Of a DNA stretch of 64,000 nt, positions 24,960 through 33,130 are shown piece by piece. Numbering within the stretch: the stretch's first letter is position 1; every line of letters starts with the position of its first letter. Source of the stretch: Propionigenium maris DSM 9537 (lineage in GTDB: Bacteria > Fusobacteriota > Fusobacteriia > Fusobacteriales > Fusobacteriaceae); contig NZ_BSDY01000006.1 in the NCBI RefSeq assembly GCF_027925155.1, positions 62,001 to 126,000 of the forward strand, read 5' to 3'. Both the position numbers and the translations under genes were made by a program. The notes beneath the pieces were generated by a model. It did not search any database and was not told where the DNA came from. It saw nothing but the letters and a program-made list of their open reading frames with translations.

Positions 24960-25943
24960 ATGGCCAATGACATGTATACAGTTGAAGATCTAAAGGAATT
25001 TATCAATCACCATCTGAGATTTTTTAGGAAGATAACCCTTCTGCCAATCCTTGTAATCTATCTTCTTACAGGGATATTTCAGGTTGGGCCAGATCAGGAA
25101 GCGGTATTGCTTCTCTTTGGTAAGTATGAAAAAACTGTGGGACCTGGAATACACTGGTATTTTCCAAGGCCTGTGGGAAGAAGGATAAAGGTAAAGACGA
25201 CCAAGGTATACAGAGTAGAGGTAGGATTCAGAACGGTAGATATAGGTCCTCCAGCCAAGTATCAGGATATTTCCAAGGAATCCCTGATGCTAACAGGGGA
25301 TGAGAATATAATCGATCTGGATTTCAGTGTGCAGTACAAGATAGTAAACCTGAGAGACTATCTCTTTAAGGTAAAAAATCCCGGAAGTACCATAATATCA
25401 GCTGCTGAGGCAAGTATGCGTCAGGTAGTGGGGATGTTTGAGATAGATGAAAGTCTGACTGAGGGAAAGAGTAATATACAGATCCTCACCAAGGAGAAGC
25501 TGCAGGAGATATTGGATATCTACGGGATAGGTATACAGGTTCTCAATGTGCAGCTGCAGGATGTACAGCCTCCTAAACCTGTACTGCAGGCATTTAAGGA
25601 TGTGGCCAGTGCCAGGGAGGACAGGATAAGGTATATAAATGAAGCCAATGGATATGCCAATGATGTAATACCAAAGGCCAGAGGTCAGGCCAAAAAGGCT
25701 GTGAATGAAGCCCTAGCCTATAAGGAAAGAAGGATCAGGGAAGCCAATGGAGACGTGGCAAGATTCCTAAAGCTCTATGAAAACTATAAACTGGGAGAGG
25801 AAGTAACTAAAACGAGACTCTACCTGGAAAATTTAGAGAAAAACCTTAAGAATACAGACAAGGTAATAATAGATAGTGAAGTGAAGAGTGGAGTTTTAAA
25901 CCTTATCCAGGGGGAGGTGAGAGCCAATGAAAAAAGTAATTAG
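24960..25943 (+). CDS. hflK: HflK membrane protein (SPFH family)
   Basis: Forms the HflKC complex that modulates the FtsH protease at the inner membrane. One N-terminal membrane segment (about residues 23-41) is followed by the SPFH/band-7 domain with the HflK hallmark MLTGDENIIDLDF and a long coiled-coil tail. 327 aa. Overlaps hflC by 17 bases. Confidence 0.93.
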   Translation: MANDMYTVEDLKEFINHHLRFFRKITLLPILVIYLLTGIFQVGPDQEAVLLLFGKYEKTVGPGIHWYFPRPVGRRIKVKTTKVYRVEVGFRTVDIGPPAKYQDISKESLMLTGDENIIDLDFSVQYKIVNLRDYLFKVKNPGSTIISAAEASMRQVVGMFEIDESLTEGKSNIQILTKEKLQEILDIYGIGIQVLNVQLQDVQPPKPVLQAFKDVASAREDRIRYINEANGYANDVIPKARGQAKKAVNEALAYKERRIREANGDVARFLKLYENYKLGEEVTKTRLYLENLEKNLKNTDKVIIDSEVKSGVLNLIQGEVRANEKSN

Positions 25944-26784
25944 CTCTATACTGATACTGGTAGCGATAGTAGCCTATACCTCCTTATTTACAGTGACTGA
26001 GATGGAAAGAGCTGTAGTTATAAGGCTGGGGAAACCAGTTGGTGACCCTATAGAGACCAGTGGTTTAAAGGTGAAGGTTCCATTTATAGACAGGGTAGAA
26101 TACTTTGATAAGAGGCTTCTTGAGTATGATTCGGAACCTAAGGAGCTCATAACCAGGGATAAGAAGAATATAGTAATAGACAACTATGCAAGGTGGAGGA
26201 TAGTAGATCCCCTTCTATTTCTTCAGACGGTTCACGATGAACGGGGAGCTCAGGCACGGCTTGACGATATAATCTATTCCGAGGTAAGGGAGAGGCTGGG
26301 ACAGTACACCCTCCTTGAAATAATTGCCATTAAGAGAGATGAGATTATGGAGATAGTTACCCGGGAGAGTGCCGAAAAGGTGAGAAAACTGGGAATAGAG
26401 ATAGCGGACGTAAGGATAAAGAGGGCGGATCTTCCAAAGCAGAATGAGGAAAATGTATATAAGCGGATGGAAGCAGAGAGACATCAGCAGGCAAAGAAGT
26501 ATCGTGCTGAGGGGCAGGAGAAAGCCCTTGAGATAGTATCTGAAGCTGAAAAGAATAAGACCATAATCCTGGCTGAAGCCTATGAGAAGGCTGAGAGGAT
26601 AAAGGGAGAGGGAGATGGTGAAGCTGTAAGGATATATGCAGACGCCTACAACAGAGACCCTGAATTTTACAGGTTTACAAGAACCCTCACAGCTTATGAT
26701 GAGATCCTTGGAGGAGACGGGAAGACCAAGGTCCTTCTTTCTACAGACTCTGAACTATGGAAATACCTAAATAAACCAGATTAA
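25927..26784 (+). CDS. hflC: HflC membrane protein (SPFH family)
   Basis: Partner of HflK. N-terminal anchor (residues 4-22), band-7 domain with FTVTEMERAVVIRLGKP, then an alanine/glutamate-rich coiled coil and the HflC-typical DPEFYRFTRTLTAY. 285 aa. Ends the long rnc-to-hflC run at a strong terminator. Confidence 0.95.
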   Translation: MKKVISSILILVAIVAYTSLFTVTEMERAVVIRLGKPVGDPIETSGLKVKVPFIDRVEYFDKRLLEYDSEPKELITRDKKNIVIDNYARWRIVDPLLFLQTVHDERGAQARLDDIIYSEVRERLGQYTLLEIIAIKRDEIMEIVTRESAEKVRKLGIEIADVRIKRADLPKQNEENVYKRMEAERHQQAKKYRAEGQEKALEIVSEAEKNKTIILAEAYEKAERIKGEGDGEAVRIYADAYNRDPEFYRFTRTLTAYDEILGGDGKTKVLLSTDSELWKYLNKPD

Positions 26785-26812
26785 AAAGCCGACTATGTCG
26801 GCTTTTTTTTTA
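26785..26812 (+). terminator. hflC terminator
   Basis: 7-bp stem agccgac/gtcggct, 3-base loop, eight or more T. Marks the left border of the accessory island. Confidence 0.93.
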
Positions 26813-26816
26813 GATT

Positions 26817-27050
26817 TTATTTTTTCTTTTCTTCTATAAGAGAATTTATTTTACTTATCCTTTGTTTTGACTCTTTATTAGCTCCCATACCTAAATCTGT
26901 TAAGATATACTCGAATAACATCTGAAGGGGTACTATGAAGTTGAAATAGCTCATTTCTTGAGAATCTACAATTAAATTTATTTTTCCTTCAAGTATATTG
27001 TAAATATTGTTGTGGTGATTACATTTTACAGGGTTTTTTTTATGAGGGAT
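26817..27050 (-). pseudogene. C-terminal remnant of an unidentified gene
   Basis: A - strand frame with no usable start runs about 75 codons to TAA at 26817-26819. Its last 50 residues look like real protein (FIVPLQMLFEYILTD, then LGMGANKESKQRISKIN). The pattern is a little like the C-terminal end of SIS-domain regulators or isomerases, but this is weak. Upstream (27050-27170) the same strand shows further stop-interrupted fragments. Probably a decayed gene at the island edge. Confidence 0.5.
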
Positions 27051-27173
27051 TTTTTATTTTAAGTGGTGTACTTCATCTGATAATACACCTTTCTATTAAA
27101 TTATATCATCTGACATTAACCCAAATACTTTTTTATTTAAATTTGATTTTTTCTTTATGCAAATCATTCTACT

Positions 27174-27202
27174 ATAAAAAACCACCTATAATATAGGTGG
27201 TC
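27174..27202 (-). terminator. Terminator of the - strand sulfur cluster
   Basis: 8-bp stem accaccta/taggtggt (27181-27188, 27194-27201); on the - strand it ends in six T. It lies 50 bases past the stop of the last gene. Confidence 0.85.
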
Positions 27203-27252
27203 CTTATAAATTTATCCAAGGTATTCAGTTCTATTAAAACACTTTATAAATA

Positions 27253-28440
27253 TTAATTAGCATTAACTATATGGTTTGTTGCAACTTCAGCTTTATCAGC
27301 TAATTTTTCAACACTTCCAACTGTTAATTTAACATAATCCTCTAGAAGCTCTTCTGTTAAGTATGGAATAGGATTTTCAGCCTCATACTCCTCTGTTACT
27401 ACTATATTAATAACAGCACCTGTTCTTTTAATCATTCCTGCTCCACCAATCTCTTCGTGTAGAGTATTTGACATAAAGCTTATTCCACCACAATCTTGAC
27501 TTACAACATTAGCTAGCTCAGATATAATCTGAACCTTATCCCTTGAAAGATCAGCCACTTTAAGTTTTTCTCCTAGTTCTATAATTTTGGTTGCAACCTT
27601 TTCAGTATTAGCTTTTAAAGCACCCTTGACTCTTTTGGCAGCCCCTTCATGAAACTTGCATGTAATTCCTAATTCCTTAGCTGCTTCAACTACAGCCTCT
27701 ACTGCGTATGGATTGTCGTCCTCTGCATCTCCTCTTACAAAAAATGTAGTTTCTGTAAGTCCCTTAGAGAACCCTGAATAGATCATTGCTTCTATTATTA
27801 AAGTAGGTAGCTTATCCATTCCTAAAGCCTCTATTATCTCTTTTTTAGAATGATTAGGGGAGTTTCCTTCTAGATCTTCATTTGGTCCAATTCCCCCCTC
27901 TGTACAGTTAACTGTTCCCAGTACACTTGTAGGTATTCCGTTTATATCTAAGATAGTTCCAACAATACTACCAAAGTTCCCCTCAAGATCTTCAACTGTT
28001 GAAATAAACTTCTCTGGATAGTTCCTGCTAAAGCTATTTAGAGCTGCGTTGGCTATTGCAGTTTGTACTGCTACTGGAGTTTCCATTACTCCCTGACCAT
28101 ATATCCTACCAAACTCCTCTAACACTACTGTATGAGTATTGATAGCCTTCTTACCGATCATCCTTTTAATTATAGCTTTCTCCTGCTGAGTATATATCCT
28201 CTTTACACTACCATACCCTTCGCCACCATTTTCAAGTACAGCGATGATCTTATCTCCTTCAAACCTAAAATCTGCTATTGTAAGATCTGTTCCAGTAGCT
28301 TTTTGAAATAAGGATAATACCACCGATAGACCTGGTGAATCATCCTGTACCTGATTGTTTAGACTATGACAGTGTCCGCACCCTACGTGACCTGCTATAG
28401 CTACTCTTCCTACCTTTTCACTACTAAATTTTATATTCAT
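27253..28440 (-). CDS. Uncharacterised Cys/His-motif protein in sulfur cluster
   Basis: 395 aa, family not recognised. It opens with a conspicuous motif G-H-V-G-C21-G-H23-C24-H25-S, then LNNQVQDDSPGL. Further conserved-looking Cys/Gly patches are TVNCTEGGIGPN (about 178-189) and SQDCGGISF (about 320-328), and a basic patch precedes a long helix. The Cys/His set would suit a metal or Fe-S site. No signal peptide or membrane segment. Aggggg SD before ATG. It is the last gene of the lyase-RidA-exporter run, 20 bases after the exporter. It may act on the lyase substrate or product, but no function is claimed. Confidence 0.8.
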   Translation of the reverse strand: MNIKFSSEKVGRVAIAGHVGCGHCHSLNNQVQDDSPGLSVVLSLFQKATGTDLTIADFRFEGDKIIAVLENGGEGYGSVKRIYTQQEKAIIKRMIGKKAINTHTVVLEEFGRIYGQGVMETPVAVQTAIANAALNSFSRNYPEKFISTVEDLEGNFGSIVGTILDINGIPTSVLGTVNCTEGGIGPNEDLEGNSPNHSKKEIIEALGMDKLPTLIIEAMIYSGFSKGLTETTFFVRGDAEDDNPYAVEAVVEAAKELGITCKFHEGAAKRVKGALKANTEKVATKIIELGEKLKVADLSRDKVQIISELANVVSQDCGGISFMSNTLHEEIGGAGMIKRTGAVINIVVTEEYEAENPIPYLTEELLEDYVKLTVGSVEKLADKAEVATNHIVNAN

Positions 28441-28460
28441 ATTTTATTGGCCCCCTAGTT

Positions 28461-29174
28461 TTAGATTAGTAACGATGTTCCTAATACATATACAAACTTT
28501 AAGAACTTCTCCCTTGAAAGTCTCTTAGCAAGGTATCCACCAGTTGCTACACCTAAGAATACACCTGGCAGTCCTATTAAAGTAACTAATAGAGAGTGTG
28601 AATTAAACTCTCCTCCAAGGATTTGACTCAGCATTAAAGATCCATTCATAAACAGCCATACAAAGCAAAGACTTCCTCTGATCTGATCCTTATCCTTAAA
28701 CTTCTTTGCTGCATATATTATAAGGAATGGTCCTCCAGATACAAACATCCCCTGAAATAAACCTGCAACGATTAAAACTATAATTAGAGCTTGGTCACTA
28801 AAGTCTAACTCACCCTTATAAAACATCTCCTTTAAAGCCACTGCTATAACAAACAATGCATATACCTTTAGTAGGATAGTTGGTGATGAAAACTTTGAGA
28901 TTAGTATTCCACCTAAGAGTCCTGCCCCCATGATTACAACTATTCTTTTAGCTTCCTTCCAGTCCATATTTTTGTATGTTTTTGAAAAGATAATTGCTGA
29001 ACTTATTAGTCCATATGTATTAACTGCTACCTTTGATGTTGCTAGTCCCTGTAGGTGTATCGATGGAGGCATCGCCAGTAACGACCCTGCAAAACCTGTG
29101 ATTCCCTGAATAATGTTAGCTATATAGATAGCTAGTCCAAACAATAAATTATTTGATGTTAATATCTCTTCCAT
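28461..29174 (-). CDS. TauE/SafE (TSUP) family exporter
   Basis: A 237-aa polytopic membrane protein with about seven hydrophobic segments and the TSUP N-terminal pattern (IIQGITGFAGSLLAMP, an inverted-repeat start repeated as GLFQGMFVSGGPFLII). The family moves sulfite, sulfoacetate and related anions or takes part in organosulfonate degradation. Short but complete. Its neighbour is a fold-type-II PLP lyase, which suggests export of the released sulfur anion. Aaggggg SD. The substrate is inference. Confidence 0.85.
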   Translation of the reverse strand: MEEILTSNNLLFGLAIYIANIIQGITGFAGSLLAMPPSIHLQGLATSKVAVNTYGLISSAIIFSKTYKNMDWKEAKRIVVIMGAGLLGGILISKFSSPTILLKVYALFVIAVALKEMFYKGELDFSDQALIIVLIVAGLFQGMFVSGGPFLIIYAAKKFKDKDQIRGSLCFVWLFMNGSLMLSQILGGEFNSHSLLVTLIGLPGVFLGVATGGYLAKRLSREKFLKFVYVLGTSLLI

Positions 29175-29301
29175 TTTTCCCCCCTTGTATCTCTTTTTTT
29201 TTGAAATTTTTATAGTATAATGACCTATTTTTTAATTTATAAACGCTTTTTTATAGTTACTCGCCTTGTAAAAATTTAATATCTTCTATATAGATTTTTA
29301 T

Positions 29302-29335
29302 AAAACGAGTAGCTCCCCTTGATTAAAAGCTACTT
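29302..29335 (-). terminator. Possible terminator after ridA
   Basis: 7-bp inverted repeat agtagct (29309-29315) and agctact (29328-29334) overlapping the ridA stop, followed on the - strand by a T-rich stretch. Loop of 12; weak, may only attenuate. Confidence 0.45.
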
Positions 29336-29713
29336 TCCAACATACGCTACTACGTCTATCTCTACTCTTACGTCTAGTGGTAATCTTGCTACCTCTACAC
29401 AAGCTCTTGCTGGCTTGTTGTCGCTAAAGTACTCTGCATAAACCTCATTGATTGCTGCAAACTCATTCATATCCTTTATAAATACTCCTGCCTTTACTAC
29501 ATCGTTTAATGATGCTCCTGCTTCCTCTAAGATCGCCTTTACGTTCTCTAGAGATTGTCTTGTCTGCTCCTTGATATCCTCTGATACTAGAGTCATTGTT
29601 GATGGTACATATGGGATCTGTCCAGATACAAATATCATATCTCCTGCTCTCATGGCCTGTGAATATGGTCCCACTGCTGCTGGTGCATTTTCAGTAAAAA
29701 TTGCCTCATTCAT
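29330..29713 (-). CDS. ridA: RidA family enamine/imine deaminase
   Basis: Hydrolyses 2-aminoacrylate and related reactive enamines released by PLP lyases. The protein opens [16 protein letters not shown], with GQIPYVPST and the substrate-binding Arg in [14 protein letters not shown] at 29713 (127 aa) has aggagg upstream; a longer frame to 29767 adds non-conserved residues. It lies just after a C-S lyase gene whose mechanism releases aminoacrylate, a direct functional match. Confidence 0.92.
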   Translation of the reverse strand: MNEAIFTENAPAAVGPYSQAMRAGDMIFVSGQIPYVPSTMTLVSEDIKEQTRQSLENVKAILEEAGASLNDVVKAGVFIKDMNEFAAINEVYAEYFSDNKPARACVEVARLPLDVRVEIDVVAYVGK

Positions 29714-29881
29714 ATTATCTTTCCTCCTACCTTTTATATAACTTAACTTGCATAAGTTTAAAGGCATTTATAGCAATAATAAACCTATACAAGCTAAGTT
29801 AGTTATTAAAAGTTTTAATTCATTTCTAAGATCTTTATACTACTAAATCCATTACTCCCTCTAGCTCTTCGGACTTACTCT

Positions 29882-29998
29882 AAGCTTCATTTATAAAGCA
29901 TATAGAGCTGATGATCTACCTTTATAAAGTAATATTCCTTCACTTCTTGCTAATAGTTAAATACCTTCAACCATCTCATCAGTAGAAATACCATTTAC
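29882..29998 (-). pseudogene. Remnant of a second fold-type-II PLP enzyme
   Basis: Immediately after the lyase stop, in another frame, the - strand reads GISTDEMVEGI, a stop, then LLARSEGILLYKGRSSALYAL and a stop. This matches the C-terminal helix-loop of threonine-synthase/desulfhydrase-type enzymes; the intact lyase next door has EMVEAIQMVAREEGIILDAVYTGK at the equivalent place. Further stop-broken coding-like sequence extends to about 29820. A decayed paralogue or duplicate. Confidence 0.5.
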
Positions 29999-31005
29999 TT
30001 TGTGTAAACCTCTTCCTTTAATATATCTTCATATGAAAAAATATTATATCCACTTCCTGAATTTAGTAAAAGTATATTTTCATCCTTCTTAAACTTACCT
30101 TCTCTTATCATACCAATTATTGCAGCCATAAACTTACCTGTATAAACAGCATCTAAAATGATTCCCTCTTCTCTAGCTACCATTTGAATTGCTTCCACCA
30201 TCTCTTTAGTTGGTGCACCATAAGATTCTCCAATATAATTATCATCAACTACAATCTCTTCTCTTGAAATTTCAGGCATACCAAATATTTCTGTTACTTT
30301 ATCTGCAAGTTCTTTAACCTTATCACCTTGGATTGGCTCTTTTTTACCTACTGATACTCCTTGAATAGGAATATTCATATTTAATCCCTTTGTTCCAACT
30401 AATAACCCAACATGCATAGATGAGCTTCCTGAAACACAACATATCTTATCTATGTTTAATCCCATCTCGAATAACTGCTCGTTAATTTCTTGAGCACAAG
30501 AGATATAACCTAAGCAACCAAGTTCATTACTTCCTCCACCCTGTACTATATAAGGTTTTCTTCCTTCAGCTCTTAACTTTTCTGCAAGCTTTTCTAGCTC
30601 ATTAGGCATATCTGAACCACCTGGTACTACATGTACATCTTCTACACCTAGTAGATGATAAATAAAGTTATTTCCAGTAGCATTACGATCATAACTGCCT
30701 TCTATTCTTTCTTCCATAATTATTTGAGCTTTAAGTCCTTCCTTAACTGCAGCACCTATTGTTAATCTACAGTGGTTAGATTGTACAGCTCCGCAAGTTA
30801 TAATTGTATCTGCACCTTGTTCTAAAGCTTCAGCCATTAAGAATTCAAGTTTTCTAGTTTTGTTTCCTCCTCCTGCTAATCCTAAAAGATCATCTCTTTT
30901 CATATAGATATTTGGCCCACCTAATAGTTTACTTAACCTTTCTAAGTGTTCAATCGGCGTCTTATAAGATGTATATCTTCTTCTTGGATATTTTGCTAAA
31001 TTCAT
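29995..31005 (-). CDS. D-cysteine desulfhydrase / cysteate sulfo-lyase family PLP enzyme
   Basis: A 336-aa fold-type-II PLP enzyme of the DcyD/CuyA/ACC-deaminase group. MKRDDLLGLAGGGNKTRKLE carries the PLP lysine, AVQSNHCR the following loop, and a Gly/Ser phosphate cup (CCVSGSSSMHVG) comes later. DcyD gives pyruvate, ammonia and sulfide from D-cysteine; the homologue CuyA gives pyruvate, ammonia and sulfite from L-cysteate. Two anion exporters nearby favour a sulfite-releasing role, but the residues that decide this cannot be judged here. First gene of the - strand run, aggagg SD. Divergent from the PRD regulator. Confidence 0.88.
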   Translation of the reverse strand: MNLAKYPRRRYTSYKTPIEHLERLSKLLGGPNIYMKRDDLLGLAGGGNKTRKLEFLMAEALEQGADTIITCGAVQSNHCRLTIGAAVKEGLKAQIIMEERIEGSYDRNATGNNFIYHLLGVEDVHVVPGGSDMPNELEKLAEKLRAEGRKPYIVQGGGSNELGCLGYISCAQEINEQLFEMGLNIDKICCVSGSSSMHVGLLVGTKGLNMNIPIQGVSVGKKEPIQGDKVKELADKVTEIFGMPEISREEIVVDDNYIGESYGAPTKEMVEAIQMVAREEGIILDAVYTGKFMAAIIGMIREGKFKKDENILLLNSGSGYNIFSYEDILKEEVYTK

Positions 31006-31079
31006 TGTTACCTCCTACAGTAATTTTTATATTTTTCTTAACACCAGAAGTTTAACATTGTTTTATTTTTTTTCAAAAC

Positions 31080-31106
31080 TTTCCAAAAGCAAACTATTGT
31101 TGGAAA
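31080..31106. promoter_or_regulatory. Operator-like inverted repeat in divergent promoter region
   Basis: Perfect 7-bp arms tttccaa (31080-31086) and ttggaaa (31100-31106), 13 bases apart, so the half-sites lie on the same helix face. About 75-100 bases upstream of the lyase start and also upstream of the regulator: a sensible site for an activator. Confidence 0.45.
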
Positions 31107-31219
31107 TAATATTCATTTTTTATTGATTTTAAAAAAATAAAGCCTTACTGGTTAAACCTTTTAACTTTTAATTTTATTTATAAAAAAAAATACCCCTTTC
31201 ATTTTATAGAAAAATATTT

Positions 31220-31225
31220 TATAAT
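31220..31225 (+). promoter_or_regulatory. -10 element of the PRD regulator gene
   Basis: A perfect TATAAT ends 8 bases before the regulator ATG; the -35 (tttcat, 31197-31202) is weak. The start of transcription would fall at or next to the ATG, and no SD is seen. Confidence 0.5.
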
Positions 31226-31233
31226 GAAAAATT

Positions 31234-32616
31234 ATGAATATAAATAGTAATGATATAGAATTTTTAAAACAACTAAAAGGTAAGCAAGTATTGGTTCAAA
31301 ATATCATAAACCTAAGTGAGCAGCGAATTAAATACAAAATAAAAAAAACTAACTATATCTTAGGTCTTATGAAACATTCTCAAATAGTCATCGATGATCT
31401 AGGCTTTATAAGGTTTGAAGAGGATATCATCAAATCTCTAATAAGGGATTTTGATGGAATTAACTTCTCTAAAAGTCACAGGTTAAATTCTATCGTTATG
31501 TTTCTATTAAGGGATAATTTTGTTAAAAAAGTTGAGTTGGAAAGGCATTTAAGTTGTAGTAAGAGTAGTATAAAAAATGACTTTTTAGAACTTAAATCAA
31601 TTTTAAAAATATTTAAAATTAATCTAAAGTATGTTCACAGAAAGGGATTTTCATTAGTAGGTAAGGAGGAAAAGGTTCGAAATTTTTTCCTGAATTACTT
31701 CATGACTAACTATAACTTCTTTGAAAAAAATGTATTGTTAAAAGAAGCACAATTATTAATGGAGGATATTTTAAAGGGAATTAACTCATCCTTTGAAACA
31801 AGTAAGATTATCTCAATCCTTTTGACAATACAGTATTATAGAATCATATATGGAAACACTATCACTGAAGATGTTTCTTCTATTATTTCACCGTTTAAAC
31901 ATAGGGTTAAAGGAGAAAATATTTATACTACTAAACTTATGAAAAATTCCGATATTCTAAAAGGAGAGGACCTTTATATAGAAGTTTTTCTAAATAATTT
32001 AATCTATAATAATATTCGTGTTTCGTCCTCTAAAGATCTTATCTTTATAAACTCCTTAGACATCTTTATACGAAATGTAGAAAGAAACTTAAGCCTATCT
32101 CTTGAGGAGGATGATAAACTTCGTAAGGGGCTTTATAACCATATTCAAGCTTTACTTTTTAAGAAAAATAATCATATCCCCGTTAATAATGATGATTTTG
32201 AATCCTTCAAAAGAGAGTTTTCTCTTTTATATAAAACAGTGGATCAAGAGAGTAGAATATTCCAAAATAACTTTAATGTTAGGTTTGAACAAGGAGACCT
32301 TATCTATATCTCCTACCACTTTTTATCTGCTATAAATAGAGCCAATAAAAAGAAAACTAAAAAAATATTGATTGTATGCAACAAGGGAATTGGAGCTTCT
32401 AAAATCTTAGAAGAAAAGCTGAAAACACTCTTTTATGTGGATATTGTAGAGAATCTCTCCTTCTACGAATATAAGAATCAAGATATTAACGAAGTAGATA
32501 TCATCATCCATACAATAGATCTATTTAAAAGTAAAAATTCAAATATTAAAGTGGCTCCCTTTCTTTCAAGAGTAGATATTGAAAGACTTGAGAGCTTAGG
32601 GTGTTTAAAAAAATAA
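31234..32616 (+). CDS. PRD/EIIB-domain transcription regulator (BglG/LicR type)
   Basis: 460 aa. A Mga/HTH_11-like DNA-binding region (about residues 85-145, LERHLSCSKSSIKNDFLELK) is followed by PRD-like helical domains (HIQALLFKKNNHIPVNN; DLIYISYHFLSAIN) and a C-terminal EIIB-like domain with the phospho-Cys motif ILIVCNKGIGAS. Such regulators are normally controlled by PTS phosphorylation, yet no PTS genes are in the window. It is divergent from the lyase run and upstream of the UPF0324 exporter, so it probably controls one or both. Very AT-rich coding. No SD precedes ATG; possibly leaderless. Confidence 0.85.
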   Translation: MNINSNDIEFLKQLKGKQVLVQNIINLSEQRIKYKIKKTNYILGLMKHSQIVIDDLGFIRFEEDIIKSLIRDFDGINFSKSHRLNSIVMFLLRDNFVKKVELERHLSCSKSSIKNDFLELKSILKIFKINLKYVHRKGFSLVGKEEKVRNFFLNYFMTNYNFFEKNVLLKEAQLLMEDILKGINSSFETSKIISILLTIQYYRIIYGNTITEDVSSIISPFKHRVKGENIYTTKLMKNSDILKGEDLYIEVFLNNLIYNNIRVSSSKDLIFINSLDIFIRNVERNLSLSLEEDDKLRKGLYNHIQALLFKKNNHIPVNNDDFESFKREFSLLYKTVDQESRIFQNNFNVRFEQGDLIYISYHFLSAINRANKKKTKKILIVCNKGIGASKILEEKLKTLFYVDIVENLSFYEYKNQDINEVDIIIHTIDLFKSKNSNIKVAPFLSRVDIERLESLGCLKK

Positions 32617-32661
32617 AGGTTCTTCACAACTATCCTTGTAAAATAACTATGAGGTGGTTTT

Positions 32662-32847
32662 ATGAAGGTAAAAATATTAAATGAATCATTAAGATTTATA
32701 AATTTATTTCTATGTGCATTTTTTTTAACATATTATTTTTCATTATTTATAGGAATTCCATCTGATGAAGCTAAAACTTTAGGTTTTATTATGATTCTTC
32801 TTAATATTATTGCTTCATTCAAAAGGATTCTAGCTTTATTTAAATAA
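32662..32847 (+). CDS. Small two-segment membrane protein
   Basis: 61 aa, with two hydrophobic helices (about residues 11-30 and 39-56) and basic ends. Gaggtgg SD before ATG and a terminator 40 bases later support a real gene. Not recognised. Lies between the regulator and the UPF0324 exporter. Confidence 0.6.
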   Translation: MKVKILNESLRFINLFLCAFFLTYYFSLFIGIPSDEAKTLGFIMILLNIIASFKRILALFK

Positions 32848-32883
32848 GTGGTTAAATATCTTTATACCATATAAAACTATTTA

Positions 32884-32912
32884 AAAAGTCAGATTTAATC
32901 TGACTTTTTTGT
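32884..32912 (+). terminator. Terminator after small membrane protein
   Basis: aaaagtcagat/atctgactttt stem with short loop, then six T. Confidence 0.85.
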
Positions 32913-32974
32913 TTAATTTATTATTTTAACAAATTTTTAAAAAAATAAAAGAGTTAACTTTTTTATACTTTTTT

Positions 32975-33049
32975 ATTAAAAGTTAAAACTATTAGCCTCT
33001 TAGGTTTTTAAAACTTAGTTTTTTCCATGTTTTTCAGAAGTATTACTTC
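32975..33049 (+). promoter_or_regulatory. Motifs upstream of the UPF0324 gene
   Basis: attaaaagttaaaa (32975-32988) also occurs, inverted, in the regulator upstream region (around 31157-31172). A palindrome gaagta-t-tacttc lies at 33037-33049. The shared AT-rich 14-mer could be a common site of the PRD regulator, but the base composition makes chance matches likely. Otherwise the 32913-33130 gap shows no gene. Confidence 0.3.
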
Positions 33050-33130
33050 CTTCTAAAAAATCCTCTGTCTTCACTAGGAAATCATCCTATGTTATTCTAG
33101 ACCAATAACATTAATAAATTAGGAGATGCT

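Noticed and set aside
26813-27252. Intact regulator gene at the end of the sulfur cluster
   Set aside because: Only a start-less C-terminal fragment and stop-broken pieces are present, so it was listed as a pseudogene.
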